From UBA1562 sp041653955 (GTDB lineage Bacteria; Omnitrophota; Gorgyraeia; Gygaellales; Profunditerraquicolaceae), in NCBI GenBank assembly GCA_041653955.1, contig JBAZEH010000003.1, forward strand, positions 1 through 64,000: a DNA stretch of 64,000 nt. Reading direction: 5' to 3'. Both the position numbers and the translations under genes were made by a program. Within the stretch, counting starts at the first letter, position 1. The number at the start of each line of letters is the position of its first letter. Shown here piece by piece: positions 24,977 through 33,291 of this stretch. Below the pieces are notes generated by a model that searched no databases, had not been told where the DNA came from, and was given only the letters and a program-made list of their open reading frames with translations.

Positions 24977-26968
24977 GTGGAAAAATTCAGGTTGTTCTCG
25001 GATTATAAGCCTTGCGGAGACCAGCCCAAGGCGATAAAAGAATTAACTGATTCTATTAATTCGGGGAAGAGCTATCAGACCTTGCTTGGTGTGACCGGCT
25101 CAGGCAAGACTTTTACGCTGGCTAATGTCATAGAAAAGGTAAACCGCCCCACGCTGGTAATCTCTCATAATAAAACACTCGCCGCCCAGCTGTATTCGGA
25201 GTTTAGGGAGTTCTTCCCGCGTAATGCCGTAGAATATTTTGTAAGTTATTACGACTATTACCAGCCTGAGGCATACGTGCCTTCGACTGATACCTATATA
25301 GAGAAAGACGCATCCATCAATGACAGGTTGGATCGCCTGCGGCTCTCCGCGACCACCTCGCTTATGTCCCGGCGCGATTGTCTTATCGTAGCATCCGTAT
25401 CCTGCATATATAACCTCGGTTCTCCAGGAGAATACCGCGATATGCTTGTTCTTATTGAAAGGGGAGAAGTTTTATCGCGCGATGACTTGCTGCGCGGGCT
25501 CCTTAAGATACAATATGAAAGGAATGATTATGAATTTATCCGCGGCAAGATAAGGGTAAGGGGGGATGTGGTGGAGGTATTTCCTTCATACGAAGAGGCG
25601 GCCCTGCGCGTAGAGTTATCCGGAGATTTGGTTGAGAAGGTATCGCGAATAAACCCTGTTTCGGGTGAAGTTTTGGATCATCTGGATAGGATAGCTATAT
25701 ATCCAGCCAAGCATTTTATCTTTTCCGGGGAGAAGTTGGATGGGGCGCTTAATTCTATAAACAGCGAATTAGAGGACAGGCTTAACTTTTTAAGGAGCAA
25801 AAATAAATTATTAGAGGCGCAGCGCCTTGAATCCCGCACTAAATATGATATGGAGATGCTTAAGGAGATGGGCTATTGCCACGGGATAGAGAATTATTCA
25901 CGCCACCTTTCGGGAAAGCCTCCGGGCTCAAGACCTTATTGTCTGATTGACTATTTTCCGAAAGACCTCCTGGTAGTGATAGATGAGTCCCACGTGACCT
26001 TACCTCAGATAAGAGGGATGTATGAAGGTGATCAAGCCAGGAAAAAAGTGCTGGTAGAGTACGGGTTCAGGTTGCCTTCATGCCTGGATAACCGCCCTTT
26101 AAGATTCGATGAATTCGGGGAGTTGGTAAAACAACAGGTATTTGTTTCTGCCACGCCGGATGAATATGAGATAAAGAAGAGTGGTGGGGTTGCTATTGAA
26201 CAGATCATACGCCCTACCGGCTTGATCGATCCCGAAATAATAATTAAGCCTATCGACGGGCAGATTGAGGATCTGATCAAAGAAGCCAGAAAGCGTTCTG
26301 CCCGCGATGAGCGTGTCCTGATTACGACCCTGACCAAAAGGCTTGCAGAAGATTTAACTACCTATTTACAGGAGAAGGGTTTAAAGGTAAAATATTTACA
26401 TTCAGAGGTTGAGACTATTGAACGCTCAAGGATCCTCAGGGAATTAAGGCGTAAGGAATTTGATTGCCTGGTAGGGATAAACCTGTTAAGGGAGGGGCTA
26501 GATCTTCCCGAAGTTTCACTTGTAGCTATCCTGGACGCGGATAAGGAAGGTTTCTTAAGGTCGGCGACCTCGCTGATTCAGGTAGCCGGGCGCGCGGCGC
26601 GTAATATAAACGGGACCGTGATAATGTATGCCGATACGATCACGGGTTCGATGAAAAAGGCGATTGCCGAAAGCAGTAGAAGAAGAAAGAAACAGATTGA
26701 ATTCAATAAGAAAAATAAGATCACCCCGCGTTCCATTGAAAAAAGCATAAAAGAGGGGATCGAAGACTTGCAGGAAGCGCAGGTATTCGTGGCAGAGCTG
26801 ACCGGGCAGGATAAAGATGAGTATGAATTAAGCAGGTATATTTCGGAATTAGAATACGATATGGAATTGGCAGCGCGGAACCTGCAGTTTGAAAAGGCAG
26901 CGGTCATCCGCGATAAAATCAAACAACTCAGGGACACCCTTCCAGCCAAAGCTAAGGGTGTCCCTTAA
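24977..26968 (+). CDS. uvrB: Excinuclease ABC subunit B
   Basis: UvrB verifies DNA lesions in nucleotide excision repair. The 663-aa protein contains LLGVTGSGKTFTLANVI (Walker A), the beta-hairpin region VSYYDYYQPEAYVPSTDTYIEKD, IDESHVTLPQIRGMY, NLLREGLDLPEVSLVAILDADKEGFLRS, VAGRAARN, and a C-terminal UVR motif (ELEYDMELAARNLQFEKAAVIRD). The start codon is GTG at 24977, 4 nt after nadC. The last 11 residues (RDTLPAKAKGVP region) and the stop are encoded by a palindromic repeat, so the natural C-terminus was probably replaced when the repeat inserted. Confidence 0.97.
   Translation: MEKFRLFSDYKPCGDQPKAIKELTDSINSGKSYQTLLGVTGSGKTFTLANVIEKVNRPTLVISHNKTLAAQLYSEFREFFPRNAVEYFVSYYDYYQPEAYVPSTDTYIEKDASINDRLDRLRLSATTSLMSRRDCLIVASVSCIYNLGSPGEYRDMLVLIERGEVLSRDDLLRGLLKIQYERNDYEFIRGKIRVRGDVVEVFPSYEEAALRVELSGDLVEKVSRINPVSGEVLDHLDRIAIYPAKHFIFSGEKLDGALNSINSELEDRLNFLRSKNKLLEAQRLESRTKYDMEMLKEMGYCHGIENYSRHLSGKPPGSRPYCLIDYFPKDLLVVIDESHVTLPQIRGMYEGDQARKKVLVEYGFRLPSCLDNRPLRFDEFGELVKQQVFVSATPDEYEIKKSGGVAIEQIIRPTGLIDPEIIIKPIDGQIEDLIKEARKRSARDERVLITTLTKRLAEDLTTYLQEKGLKVKYLHSEVETIERSRILRELRRKEFDCLVGINLLREGLDLPEVSLVAILDADKEGFLRSATSLIQVAGRAARNINGTVIMYADTITGSMKKAIAESSRRRKKQIEFNKKNKITPRSIEKSIKEGIEDLQEAQVFVAELTGQDKDEYELSRYISELEYDMELAARNLQFEKAAVIRDKIKQLRDTLPAKAKGVP
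26931..26964 (+). repeat. GGGACACCC palindromic repeat, locus B unit 1 (inside uvrB 3' end)
   Basis: This 34-nt unit has arms GGGACACCCTT and AAGGGTGTCCC, which pair perfectly over 11 bp around a 12-nt centre. It overlaps the last codons of uvrB; the stop TAA is at 26966-26968, just after the repeat. It matches the full unit at 19771-19804 except at three positions. Confidence 0.85.
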
Positions 26969-26989
26969 GAGTATTTAAAGGTATTAGTG

Positions 26990-27046
26990 GGGACACCCTC
27001 CCGATTGGCAGAAAGGGTGTCCCTCGATTGGCAGAAAGGGTGTCCC
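26990..27046 (+). repeat. GGGACACCC palindromic repeat, locus B units 2 and 3
   Basis: A second full unit (26990-27023) has GGGACACCCTCCCGATTGGC as its left part and AGAAAGGGTGTCCC as its right part. It is followed directly by a half unit (27024-27046) that repeats CGATTGGCAGAAAGGGTGTC. The half unit ends one base before the coaX start codon, and its AAAGGG may act as the ribosome binding site for coaX. The unit at 60126-60159 is nearly identical to the full unit here. Confidence 0.85.
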
Positions 27047-27047
27047 T

Positions 27048-27791
27048 ATGATGGTGGTTGATGTGGGGAATACGAATATAAGTTTGGGTGTGTTCAGGGG
27101 GAAACTCCTGATCAAGAGGCTTACTATTCCTACCGGAACAGGGGATTACAGGGGCCGCTTTAAGCGGATTATCGGCCGCAGTAAGGTTGATGATATAGTG
27201 ATCTGCAGTGTGGTCCCTTCAGCCGAGAATGCCATAGTAAAACAGCTTATCTCTCTTACCGGTAAACGCCCCTATATTATAGGTAAGCAGATAAAGGTCC
27301 CTATAAGAAACCTTTACCGTAAGCCGCGCCAGGTTGGACAGGATAGGCTGGTTAATGCTTATGCCGGGGTGAGATTACACGGGGCCCCACTGGTCATAGT
27401 TGATTTTGGTACTACCGTTACCTTTGATGTGGTTTCCGCCAGAAAAGAGTATTTGGGAGGTATGATCATCCCGGGTTTAGGGATCTCATTAGAATCGCTT
27501 AATCAGCGCACAGCGCTCTTGCCGAAAATCAAGTTAGAAGAACCGGCTGAGTTTATCGGGCGCGATACCAGGAATAGCATGTTAAGCGGAATAGTATATG
27601 GTTTTGCCGCGCTTACCGATAATATGGTTACAATGATAAGAAAGAAGATAGGCAGCAAGGCTAAGGTGGTCGCTACGGGGGGGAGTGCCCGTATGATCTT
27701 TAAATATTGCCGCAAGATAGATAAGATAGATGAGGACCTGACGATCAAGGGGCTGAAACTTATCATGGATGATGCGGGCCATGATAATTAG
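27048..27791 (+). CDS. coaX: Type III pantothenate kinase CoaX
   Basis: CoaX phosphorylates pantothenate, the first step to CoA. The 247-aa protein has the ASKHA phosphate loop DVGNTNISLGVFRG, CSVVPSAENAIV, QVGQDRLVNAYAG, IVDFGTTVTFDVV, GGMIIPGLGISLESL and ATGGSARMI. All match the type III family at its normal length. The ATG at 27048 lies one base after a palindromic repeat; a second ATG follows at once. The 5' regulatory region has evidently been replaced by repeats. Confidence 0.95.
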   Translation: MMVVDVGNTNISLGVFRGKLLIKRLTIPTGTGDYRGRFKRIIGRSKVDDIVICSVVPSAENAIVKQLISLTGKRPYIIGKQIKVPIRNLYRKPRQVGQDRLVNAYAGVRLHGAPLVIVDFGTTVTFDVVSARKEYLGGMIIPGLGISLESLNQRTALLPKIKLEEPAEFIGRDTRNSMLSGIVYGFAALTDNMVTMIRKKIGSKAKVVATGGSARMIFKYCRKIDKIDEDLTIKGLKLIMDDAGHDN

Positions 27792-27823
27792 ATTCAGGGT
27801 AAACTGACATATAAAGATTTTTC

Positions 27824-27851
27824 TTGACAAAATTTTTTTTTATTTTATAAT
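27824..27851 (+). promoter_or_regulatory. Sigma-70-type promoter of groESL
   Basis: A perfect TTGACA (27824-27829) and a perfect TATAAT (27846-27851) are 16 bases apart. The -10 box shares its last base with the CIRCE operator, so a bound HrcA repressor would block the polymerase directly. Confidence 0.85.
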
Positions 27852-27877
27852 TAGCACTCTGAAAAGAGGAGTGCTAA
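27851..27877 (+). promoter_or_regulatory. CIRCE operator (HrcA binding site)
   Basis: TTAGCACTC (27851-27859), nine bases, and GAGTGCTAA (27869-27877) form the exact consensus inverted repeat. CIRCE is bound by the heat-shock repressor HrcA in many bacteria. It implies that an hrcA gene exists elsewhere in the genome. Confidence 0.97.
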
Positions 27878-28000
27878 AATAACCTGTTTAATAAAACATC
27901 CTTCTATAGTTCTTAATATGGAAGGGTGCAAATTCGCACTTATAACTTACCCATGCTGTCGCATCCGTAAGTTATGTGCTCATTTAAGGAGGTGTAACAG
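27878..28000 (+). promoter_or_regulatory. Structured 5' leader of groES
   Basis: The 123-nt leader between CIRCE and groES holds two hairpins: GTGC (27926-27929) with GCAC (27936-27939), and ATAACTTAC (27942-27950) with GTAAGTTAT (27967-27975). A strong Shine-Dalgarno AAGGAGG (27986-27992) follows. The hairpins could stabilise the heat-shock mRNA or modulate its translation; this is not shown. Confidence 0.5.
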
Positions 28001-28291
28001 ATGGATATTAAACCATTAGGAGACCGCGTAGTCATAAAACCCCTTGAGGCAGAAGCCAAAACAAAGGGCGGGATATTATTGCCCGATACTGCCAAAGAAA
28101 AACCGCAGGAGGGCAAGGTAGTCGCTATCGGCAAAGGGAAAACTTTAGATAACGGCACGGTCCAGGCTCCGGAAGTCAAAGTCGGGGATAAGGTATTATA
28201 CGGAAAGTATTCCGGCAATGAGATCACGACCAAGGAAGGCGAAGAGTTGTTGATCATGCGCGAAGAGGATATCCTCGCGATCATAAAGTAA
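28001..28291 (+). CDS. groES: Co-chaperonin GroES
   Basis: GroES is the 10-kDa lid of the chaperonin. The 96-aa protein starts MDIKPLGDRVVIKPLEAEAK, includes the mobile loop KTKGGILLPDTAKEK, and ends with the GEELLIMREEDILAII strand. It is complete and of normal length. It is controlled by CIRCE and shares a transcript with groEL. Confidence 0.98.
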   Translation: MDIKPLGDRVVIKPLEAEAKTKGGILLPDTAKEKPQEGKVVAIGKGKTLDNGTVQAPEVKVGDKVLYGKYSGNEITTKEGEELLIMREEDILAIIK

Positions 28292-28299
28292 TAATATAC

Positions 28300-28321
28300 C
28301 CGGCCCTGTCGGAAAGGCCGG
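28300..28321 (+). other. Hairpin between groES and groEL
   Basis: CCGGCC (28300-28305) pairs with GGCCGG (28316-28321) around 10 nt, and TTTTT follows 8 nt later (28329-28333). It may be a partial terminator or a processing site that sets the groES to groEL ratio. Confidence 0.4.
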
Positions 28322-28351
28322 TGTGCGTTTTTACGCAAGGAGGAGGAAAGT

Positions 28352-30001
28352 ATGGCAAAGGAACTGTTGTTTAAGGATGAAGGCCGCAGGAAGATATTAA
28401 GCGGTGTCGAGCAGTTAGCCGCTGCGGTAAAGGTGACCCTGGGGCCTAAGGGCCGTAATGTGGTCATAGATAAGAAGTTCGGTTCACCCACCATAACCAA
28501 GGACGGCGTGACAGTCGCCAAAGAGGTTGACCTGTCTGACCCATTTGAGAATATGGGCGCCCAGATGGTTAAAGAGGTAGCGGAGAAGACGTCGGATATC
28601 GCCGGAGACGGCACCACTACCGCGACGGTCCTGGCTGAAGCAATATACCGCGAAGGCCTGAAGAACGTTACTGCCGGAGCAAACCCGATGGCTTTAAAGC
28701 GCGGGATCGAAAAGGCAGTAGAAAAAATAGTAGAGGAATTAAAGAAACTCTCTACGCCTATTAAAGATAAAAAAGAGGTCGCCCAGGTAGCCTCTATAGC
28801 TGCAAATTGCGATAACGCTATCGGAGACCTTATAGCCGAAGCTATGGATAAGGTAGGCAAGGATGGAGTTATTACAGTTGAGGAAGCAAAGTCAATGGCT
28901 ACGACCCTGGAAGTAGTGGAGGGTATGCAATTTGACCAAGGTTATCTTTCTCCTTATTTTGTGACCGACACCGAGAGGATGGAAGTAATATTAGAGGATC
29001 CTTACATACTTATCCACGAGAAGAAAATATCTTCTCTTAAGGACCTTTTACCTTTGTTAGAGAAGATCGCCCGCACCGGAAAACCGCTTCTGATATTAGC
29101 CGAAGAGGTTGAAGGAGAGGCGTTGGCTTCGTTGGTAGTAAATAAGATACGCGGCACCTTGTCTGCTTGCGCGGTAAAGGCCCCCGGTTATGGGGACAGG
29201 CGCAAGGCGATGCTTGAGGATATCGCTGTCTTAACCGGAGGAAAGGCGATTACCGAGGAATTGGGCATAAAGCTTGAGAACGTTGATATCGAAGACCTTG
29301 GCCGCGCGAAGAGGGTGAAGGTAGACAAAGAGAATACTACCATAGTTGAAGGCGCCGGCAAGACACAGGGTATTAACGGCAGGATCGCCCAGATCAAGAA
29401 GCAGGTAGAAGAATCCGATTCGGATTACGATAAGGAAAAACTCCAGGAGCGTTTAGCAAAGCTCGCGGGAGGAGTCGCGGTTATCAATGTGGGCGCTGCT
29501 ACAGAGACCGAGATGAAAGAGAAGAAGGCCCGCGTAGAAGACGCTTTGCACGCTACCCGCGCAGCTTCCCAGGAAGGCATAGTTCCCGGTGGCGGAGTAG
29601 CATTGTTACGCGCGCTTCCGGCGCTTGAAAAGATAGCCAAGCTTGAAGGCGACGAGAAGATCGGAGTGGATATAATAAGGCGCGCGTTAGAGGCCCCTAT
29701 AAGGCAGCTTACGGCTAATGCCGGTTTAGAGGGTTCGGTAGTAGTGCAGCGCGTAAAACAGGAGAAGACCAACATAGGATATGATGTGACCCAGGATGCC
29801 TATGTGGATATGATAGAATCAGGGGTTATCGACCCGACTAAGGTTACTCGCTCTGCCTTGCAGAACGCGGCTAGCGTTGCCGGGTTATTATTGATGACTG
29901 AAGCAATAATCACGGATAAACCCGAGAAGGAATCACCCATGCCTATGCCTCCGGGCGCAGGAATGGGAGGAATGGGCGGAATGGGCGGGGGGATGTATTA
30001 A
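28352..30001 (+). CDS. groEL: Chaperonin GroEL
   Basis: GroEL is the 60-kDa ATP-driven folding chamber. The 549-aa protein has KVTLGPKGRNVV, ATP-site residues in GDGTTTATVLAEAI, the apical domain with GYLSPYFVTD, EEIAL-equivalent segments, and AAVEEGIVPGGG-like SQEGIVPGGGVALLRA. It ends in the typical GGM-rich tail (GMGGMGGMGGGMY). It is preceded by the Shine-Dalgarno AAGGAGGAGG and followed by a strong terminator. Confidence 0.98.
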   Translation: MAKELLFKDEGRRKILSGVEQLAAAVKVTLGPKGRNVVIDKKFGSPTITKDGVTVAKEVDLSDPFENMGAQMVKEVAEKTSDIAGDGTTTATVLAEAIYREGLKNVTAGANPMALKRGIEKAVEKIVEELKKLSTPIKDKKEVAQVASIAANCDNAIGDLIAEAMDKVGKDGVITVEEAKSMATTLEVVEGMQFDQGYLSPYFVTDTERMEVILEDPYILIHEKKISSLKDLLPLLEKIARTGKPLLILAEEVEGEALASLVVNKIRGTLSACAVKAPGYGDRRKAMLEDIAVLTGGKAITEELGIKLENVDIEDLGRAKRVKVDKENTTIVEGAGKTQGINGRIAQIKKQVEESDSDYDKEKLQERLAKLAGGVAVINVGAATETEMKEKKARVEDALHATRAASQEGIVPGGGVALLRALPALEKIAKLEGDEKIGVDIIRRALEAPIRQLTANAGLEGSVVVQRVKQEKTNIGYDVTQDAYVDMIESGVIDPTKVTRSALQNAASVAGLLLMTEAIITDKPEKESPMPMPPGAGMGGMGGMGGGMY

Positions 30002-30070
30002 TACCACCTCTGCCAGTAGGGATTGCCCCCGCAGGGGGCTGTCCTACGACAAGGTAACTATTGAAGTCAA

Positions 30071-30108
30071 GAAAAGGGGCGAAGGTAAAACTTCGCCCCT
30101 TTTCTTTT
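30071..30108 (+). terminator. Rho-independent terminator of groESL
   Basis: GAAAAGGGGCGAAG (30071-30084) pairs perfectly with CTTCGCCCCTTTTC (30091-30104) around a 6-nt loop, then TTTT (30105-30108). It is the strongest terminator in the window. Confidence 0.92.
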
Positions 30109-30270
30109 AGCGGACTGCCTTGGCTTGCTTACGCAGTACCGCTCGGATTTCCCCACCGAGAAAATCCTCGCTTGGAGTTTCTGCTCGTTCTCACAGACAG
30201 GTATTAACGGGTGGACCCTGGCCGCTCGCATAAACTACATGCTGCCTAAAGCAAGCCAAACCAGTCCGCT
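30109..30270 (+). other. Long inverted-repeat structure, possible ncRNA or MITE-like element
   Basis: The arms 30109-30136 and 30242-30270 pair as three helices: AGCGGACTG/CAGTCCGCT (9 bp), TTGGCTTGCTT/AAGCAAGCCAA (11 bp) and GCAG/CTGC (4 bp), separated by 2-3 nt internal loops. The 105-nt interior can form further hairpins such as CTCGG/CCGAG. No recognisable coding sequence is present. The interrupted stem looks more like folded RNA than a transposon end, but neither can be excluded. I do not recognise a known family (6S, SRP, RNase P and tmRNA marks are absent). Confidence 0.5.
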
Positions 30271-30450
30271 GAAATACTTAGTGCGCGTATTGGCGACACT
30301 TTCGCGGAGGGTTTGTGGGCGTGCATCAGAAATTGTTCGGTAAAAGTATGCAAGGATTTACGACGAGCGAGTGCAGGAATTGACATTTGTCAGCGAACAA
30401 TCTCAGCACGCGAGCAAAGCCCGCAGTGAAAACATTGCCAAAAATAATTA
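30271..30450 (+). other. Non-coding stretch with a second inverted repeat
   Basis: No gene is visible. ATTGTTCG (30332-30339) is complementary to CGAACAAT (30394-30401), enclosing 54 nt. Inside, TTGACATTTGTCA holds a small TGACA/TGTCA dyad. The segment ends at the guaB3 promoter. With the preceding structure it makes over 300 nt between the groEL terminator and the next promoter that known features do not explain. Confidence 0.4.
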
Positions 30451-30479
30451 TTGACAAGGAGCGCGGATTGGGGTAAAAT
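30451..30479 (+). promoter_or_regulatory. Sigma-70-type promoter for guaB3-guaA
   Basis: A perfect TTGACA (30451-30456), 17 bases, and TAAAAT (30474-30479). Transcription would start near 30486, leaving a leader of about 80 nt with the Shine-Dalgarno GAGGAGA before the ATG at 30569. Confidence 0.8.
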
Positions 30480-30568
30480 TTTACACAACCTTTCTTAAAA
30501 CAACCCCACAAAGAGGTTAAATATTCTTAACACATTGAAAAACAATAACTTATACGAGGAGAATTAAC

Positions 30569-31729
30569 ATGGGAGAGTGGATAGGCATAGGCAGGCGTGC
30601 TCGCAGGTGTTATGGCTTTGATGAAGTGGCGCTCGTTCCTGGAGCGCAGACAGTCAATCCTAACGAAGTAGATACTTCTTTTGAGATAGCCGGAAGAAAG
30701 TTCAAGGTCCCTATTATGGCCGCGGCAATGGATGGCGTCGTAGACGTTGAATTCGCTGTTGCGATGTCTAAAATAGGAGGCATAGCGGTCCTGAACCTGG
30801 ATGGCGTCCAGACGCGCTATGAGAATCCCGATGATGTCCTTGATAAGATCGCCAAGGCAACTCCCGAAAAGGCGACTGAACTTACACAATCTATATATAC
30901 CACCCCAATAAAAGAGAAGCTGGTCTCTAAGAGGGTCCGGGAGATCAAGCGCAAGAAGGGTACCGCGGTTGTAAGTTGTATCCCCGCCCACGCTGAAAGA
31001 TTCGCTAAGCTCGCCATAGCGGCAGGCGCGGATATGTTCGTTGTGCAATCAACAGTGACCACCACAAAGCATATTACAAGTGAATATAAGAGCCTGGACC
31101 TGTATAAATTCTGCAAATCTACCAGGATACCCGTGATCATAGGTAATTGCGTGACTTATGAGACTACGCTGGCGCTTATGGAGACAGGGGTCGCGGCTTT
31201 ATTGATAGGTATAGGCCCGGGAGCTGCCTGTACTACAAGAGGCGTCCTTGGCATAGGTGTCCCGCAGGTTACTACTACCGTGGACGCGGCGGCAGCGAGG
31301 GATTTTTATTTTAAGAGCAAGGGTAGGTATGTCCCCATAATTACTGATGGCGGTATGAACCGCGGAGGTGATATATGCAAGGCTTTCGCCGCAGGTGCTG
31401 ATGCGGTTATGATCGGTTCCAGTTTTGCCCGCGCCAAAGAATCTCCCGGCAGGGGTTATCATTGGGGTATGGCTACATCTCATGTAAACCTGCCTCGCGG
31501 TACGCGCATATACGTAGGCACTACCGGGACACTCAAAGAGATACTTTTCGGCCCGGCAAAGGTGGATGACGGTTCGCAGAACCTGATCGGTGCGCTTAAG
31601 ACCTCAATGGGGTCCCTGGGCGCTATGAATTTAAAACAGATGCATGATGTAGAGATCATTATTGCGCCCTCTATACAGACTGAAGGGAAGATATTCCAGG
31701 TAGGGCAGAGAGTAGGGATGGGAAAATGA
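30569..31729 (+). CDS. guaB3: GuaB3-type IMP dehydrogenase
   Basis: The 386-aa protein has the IMPDH/GMP reductase barrel: PIMAAAMDGVVD, a catalytic loop GIGPGAACTTRGVLGIGVPQ with Cys221, TDGGMNRGGDICKAFAAGADAVMIGSSFA, and YVGTTGTL. It lacks the CBS pair of ordinary GuaB and has the N-terminus and C-terminus of the GuaB3 group (TIGR01304). Such proteins were long listed only as IMPDH-related, and one cyanobacterial member has been shown to have IMP dehydrogenase activity. The direct overlap with guaA (4 nt) implies that it makes XMP for GMP synthesis here. Whether a classical guaB exists elsewhere is unknown. Confidence 0.9.
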   Translation: MGEWIGIGRRARRCYGFDEVALVPGAQTVNPNEVDTSFEIAGRKFKVPIMAAAMDGVVDVEFAVAMSKIGGIAVLNLDGVQTRYENPDDVLDKIAKATPEKATELTQSIYTTPIKEKLVSKRVREIKRKKGTAVVSCIPAHAERFAKLAIAAGADMFVVQSTVTTTKHITSEYKSLDLYKFCKSTRIPVIIGNCVTYETTLALMETGVAALLIGIGPGAACTTRGVLGIGVPQVTTTVDAAAARDFYFKSKGRYVPIITDGGMNRGGDICKAFAAGADAVMIGSSFARAKESPGRGYHWGMATSHVNLPRGTRIYVGTTGTLKEILFGPAKVDDGSQNLIGALKTSMGSLGAMNLKQMHDVEIIIAPSIQTEGKIFQVGQRVGMGK

Positions 31730-33282
31730 CGAAACAGACCATACTGATCCTTGATTTTGGTTCGCAGTACACCCAGTTGATCGCAAGGCGCGTCAGGGAG
31801 AATAAGGTTTTTTCCAAGATCATACCTTTTAATACCCCTGCAAAAGATATAGCCGCGCTTTCCCCAAAAGGAATAATAATTTCCGGAAGCCCGCTGTCAG
31901 TGGTAAACAAAGGCAAGGGCAAGAAGAACCTTTATCCGGATAAAAAGATATTCAAGCTGGGCGTGCCTATCCTGGGGATATGTTACGGCATGCAGATAAT
32001 AGCCGAGATGACCGGAGGCAGGGTCAAGCACACAAAAGAGCGGGAATACGGAAAGACGGAACTTTTTATAGATAATAACCGCGACCTGTTCAGTAGCCTG
32101 CCGGGAAACCTGACCTGCTGGATGAGCCACGGAGATCTCGTGACGAAAGTACCGTTAGGGTTTAAAGTTCTCGCCCATACTACTAATGCCCCGATCGCCG
32201 CAATGGGCAATAAAAGGACAAAGGTATACGCGGTGCAATTTCACCCGGAAGTTACCCATACAGACAGGGGAAACCAGATACTGGGGAACTTCCTGTTTAA
32301 AGTGTGCGGTTGTCTTGGCCGCTGGAATATGCATTCCTTTATCCGCGATTCCGTAGATAATATAAAGAAAACCATAGGCAAGAATGATAAAGTCGTGCTC
32401 GGTTTAAGCGGCGGCGTTGATTCATCCGTAGCCGCGCTATTGATACATAAGGCTATAGGCAGGAGATTGAGGTGCGTGTTTATAGATAACGGTTTACTGC
32501 GTAAGGATGAACCCCAGCAGATAAAGAAGATATTCCGCGAGGCGTTCCACCTGAACCTTGATTATGTGGAGAGGAGTAAGCGTTTCTTAAAGCGCCTTGA
32601 AGGGGTCACTGATCCGGAAGATAAGAGAAAGATCATTGGTGATGAATTTGTGAAAGTATTTGAAGAGGAGGCCTCCAAGGTAAAGGGTGTGAAATACCTC
32701 GGGCAGGGGACACTTTATCCCGATGTCATTGAATCCATCTCTCCTACCGGCGCCCCCTCAAGCCGTATCAAGAGCCATCATAATGTCGGGGGGTTACCCC
32801 TGAAGATGAAACTCAAGCTTATCGAACCTTTAAGGGACCTGTTTAAGGACGAGGTCCGCCAGATAGGCCGCGAACTGGGTTTACCGGACACAGTGATCGC
32901 CCGTCAGCCGTTTCCCGGGCCAGGCCTCGCAGTCAGGATCATAGGTGATATTACTCCCGCCAGGCTCAATCTTTTAAGAGAGGTAGACCGGCGCGTGATA
33001 GAAGAGATAAGGAACGCTAATCTATATGAACAGATCTGGCAGTCATTTGCCGTGCTCCTGCCCATAAAGAGCGTGGGGGTCATGGGTGATGAGCGCACAT
33101 ACGAGAACGTGGCGGCGCTGCGCTGCGTTATCAGCTCGGATGGGATGACCGCGGACTGGGCAAAGATACCATATGAACTGCTGGAGAAGATCTCTAACCG
33201 CATCATTAATGAAGTTAAAGGAGTTAACCGCGTAGTATACGATATCTCATCCAAACCTCCCGCTACGATTGAGTGGGAATAG
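31726..33282 (+). CDS. guaA: GMP synthase (glutamine-hydrolysing)
   Basis: GuaA aminates XMP to GMP using glutamine and ATP. The 518-aa protein has the class I amidotransferase domain (LILDFGSQYTQLIARRVRE, GICYGMQ with the nucleophile Cys, HPEVTHT), the PP-loop GLSGGVDSSVAALL, and the dimerisation domain ending in VVYDISSKPPATIEWE. It is complete. It overlaps guaB3 by 4 nt, forming a two-gene guanine operon. Confidence 0.98.
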   Translation: MTKQTILILDFGSQYTQLIARRVRENKVFSKIIPFNTPAKDIAALSPKGIIISGSPLSVVNKGKGKKNLYPDKKIFKLGVPILGICYGMQIIAEMTGGRVKHTKEREYGKTELFIDNNRDLFSSLPGNLTCWMSHGDLVTKVPLGFKVLAHTTNAPIAAMGNKRTKVYAVQFHPEVTHTDRGNQILGNFLFKVCGCLGRWNMHSFIRDSVDNIKKTIGKNDKVVLGLSGGVDSSVAALLIHKAIGRRLRCVFIDNGLLRKDEPQQIKKIFREAFHLNLDYVERSKRFLKRLEGVTDPEDKRKIIGDEFVKVFEEEASKVKGVKYLGQGTLYPDVIESISPTGAPSSRIKSHHNVGGLPLKMKLKLIEPLRDLFKDEVRQIGRELGLPDTVIARQPFPGPGLAVRIIGDITPARLNLLREVDRRVIEEIRNANLYEQIWQSFAVLLPIKSVGVMGDERTYENVAALRCVISSDGMTADWAKIPYELLEKISNRIINEVKGVNRVVYDISSKPPATIEWE

Positions 33283-33291
33283 TTTTTTATA

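Noticed and set aside
19748..27046. The GGGACACCC repeats as a CRISPR array
   Set aside because: There are only a few units, they are palindromic, lie several kb apart or back-to-back without spacers of constant length, and no cas gene is nearby.
30125..30343. A 72-codon open frame on the + strand in the gap after groEL
   Set aside because: It starts inside one arm of the long inverted repeat, has no ribosome binding site, and its composition is not like the neighbouring genes. The structure explains the stretch better than a protein.
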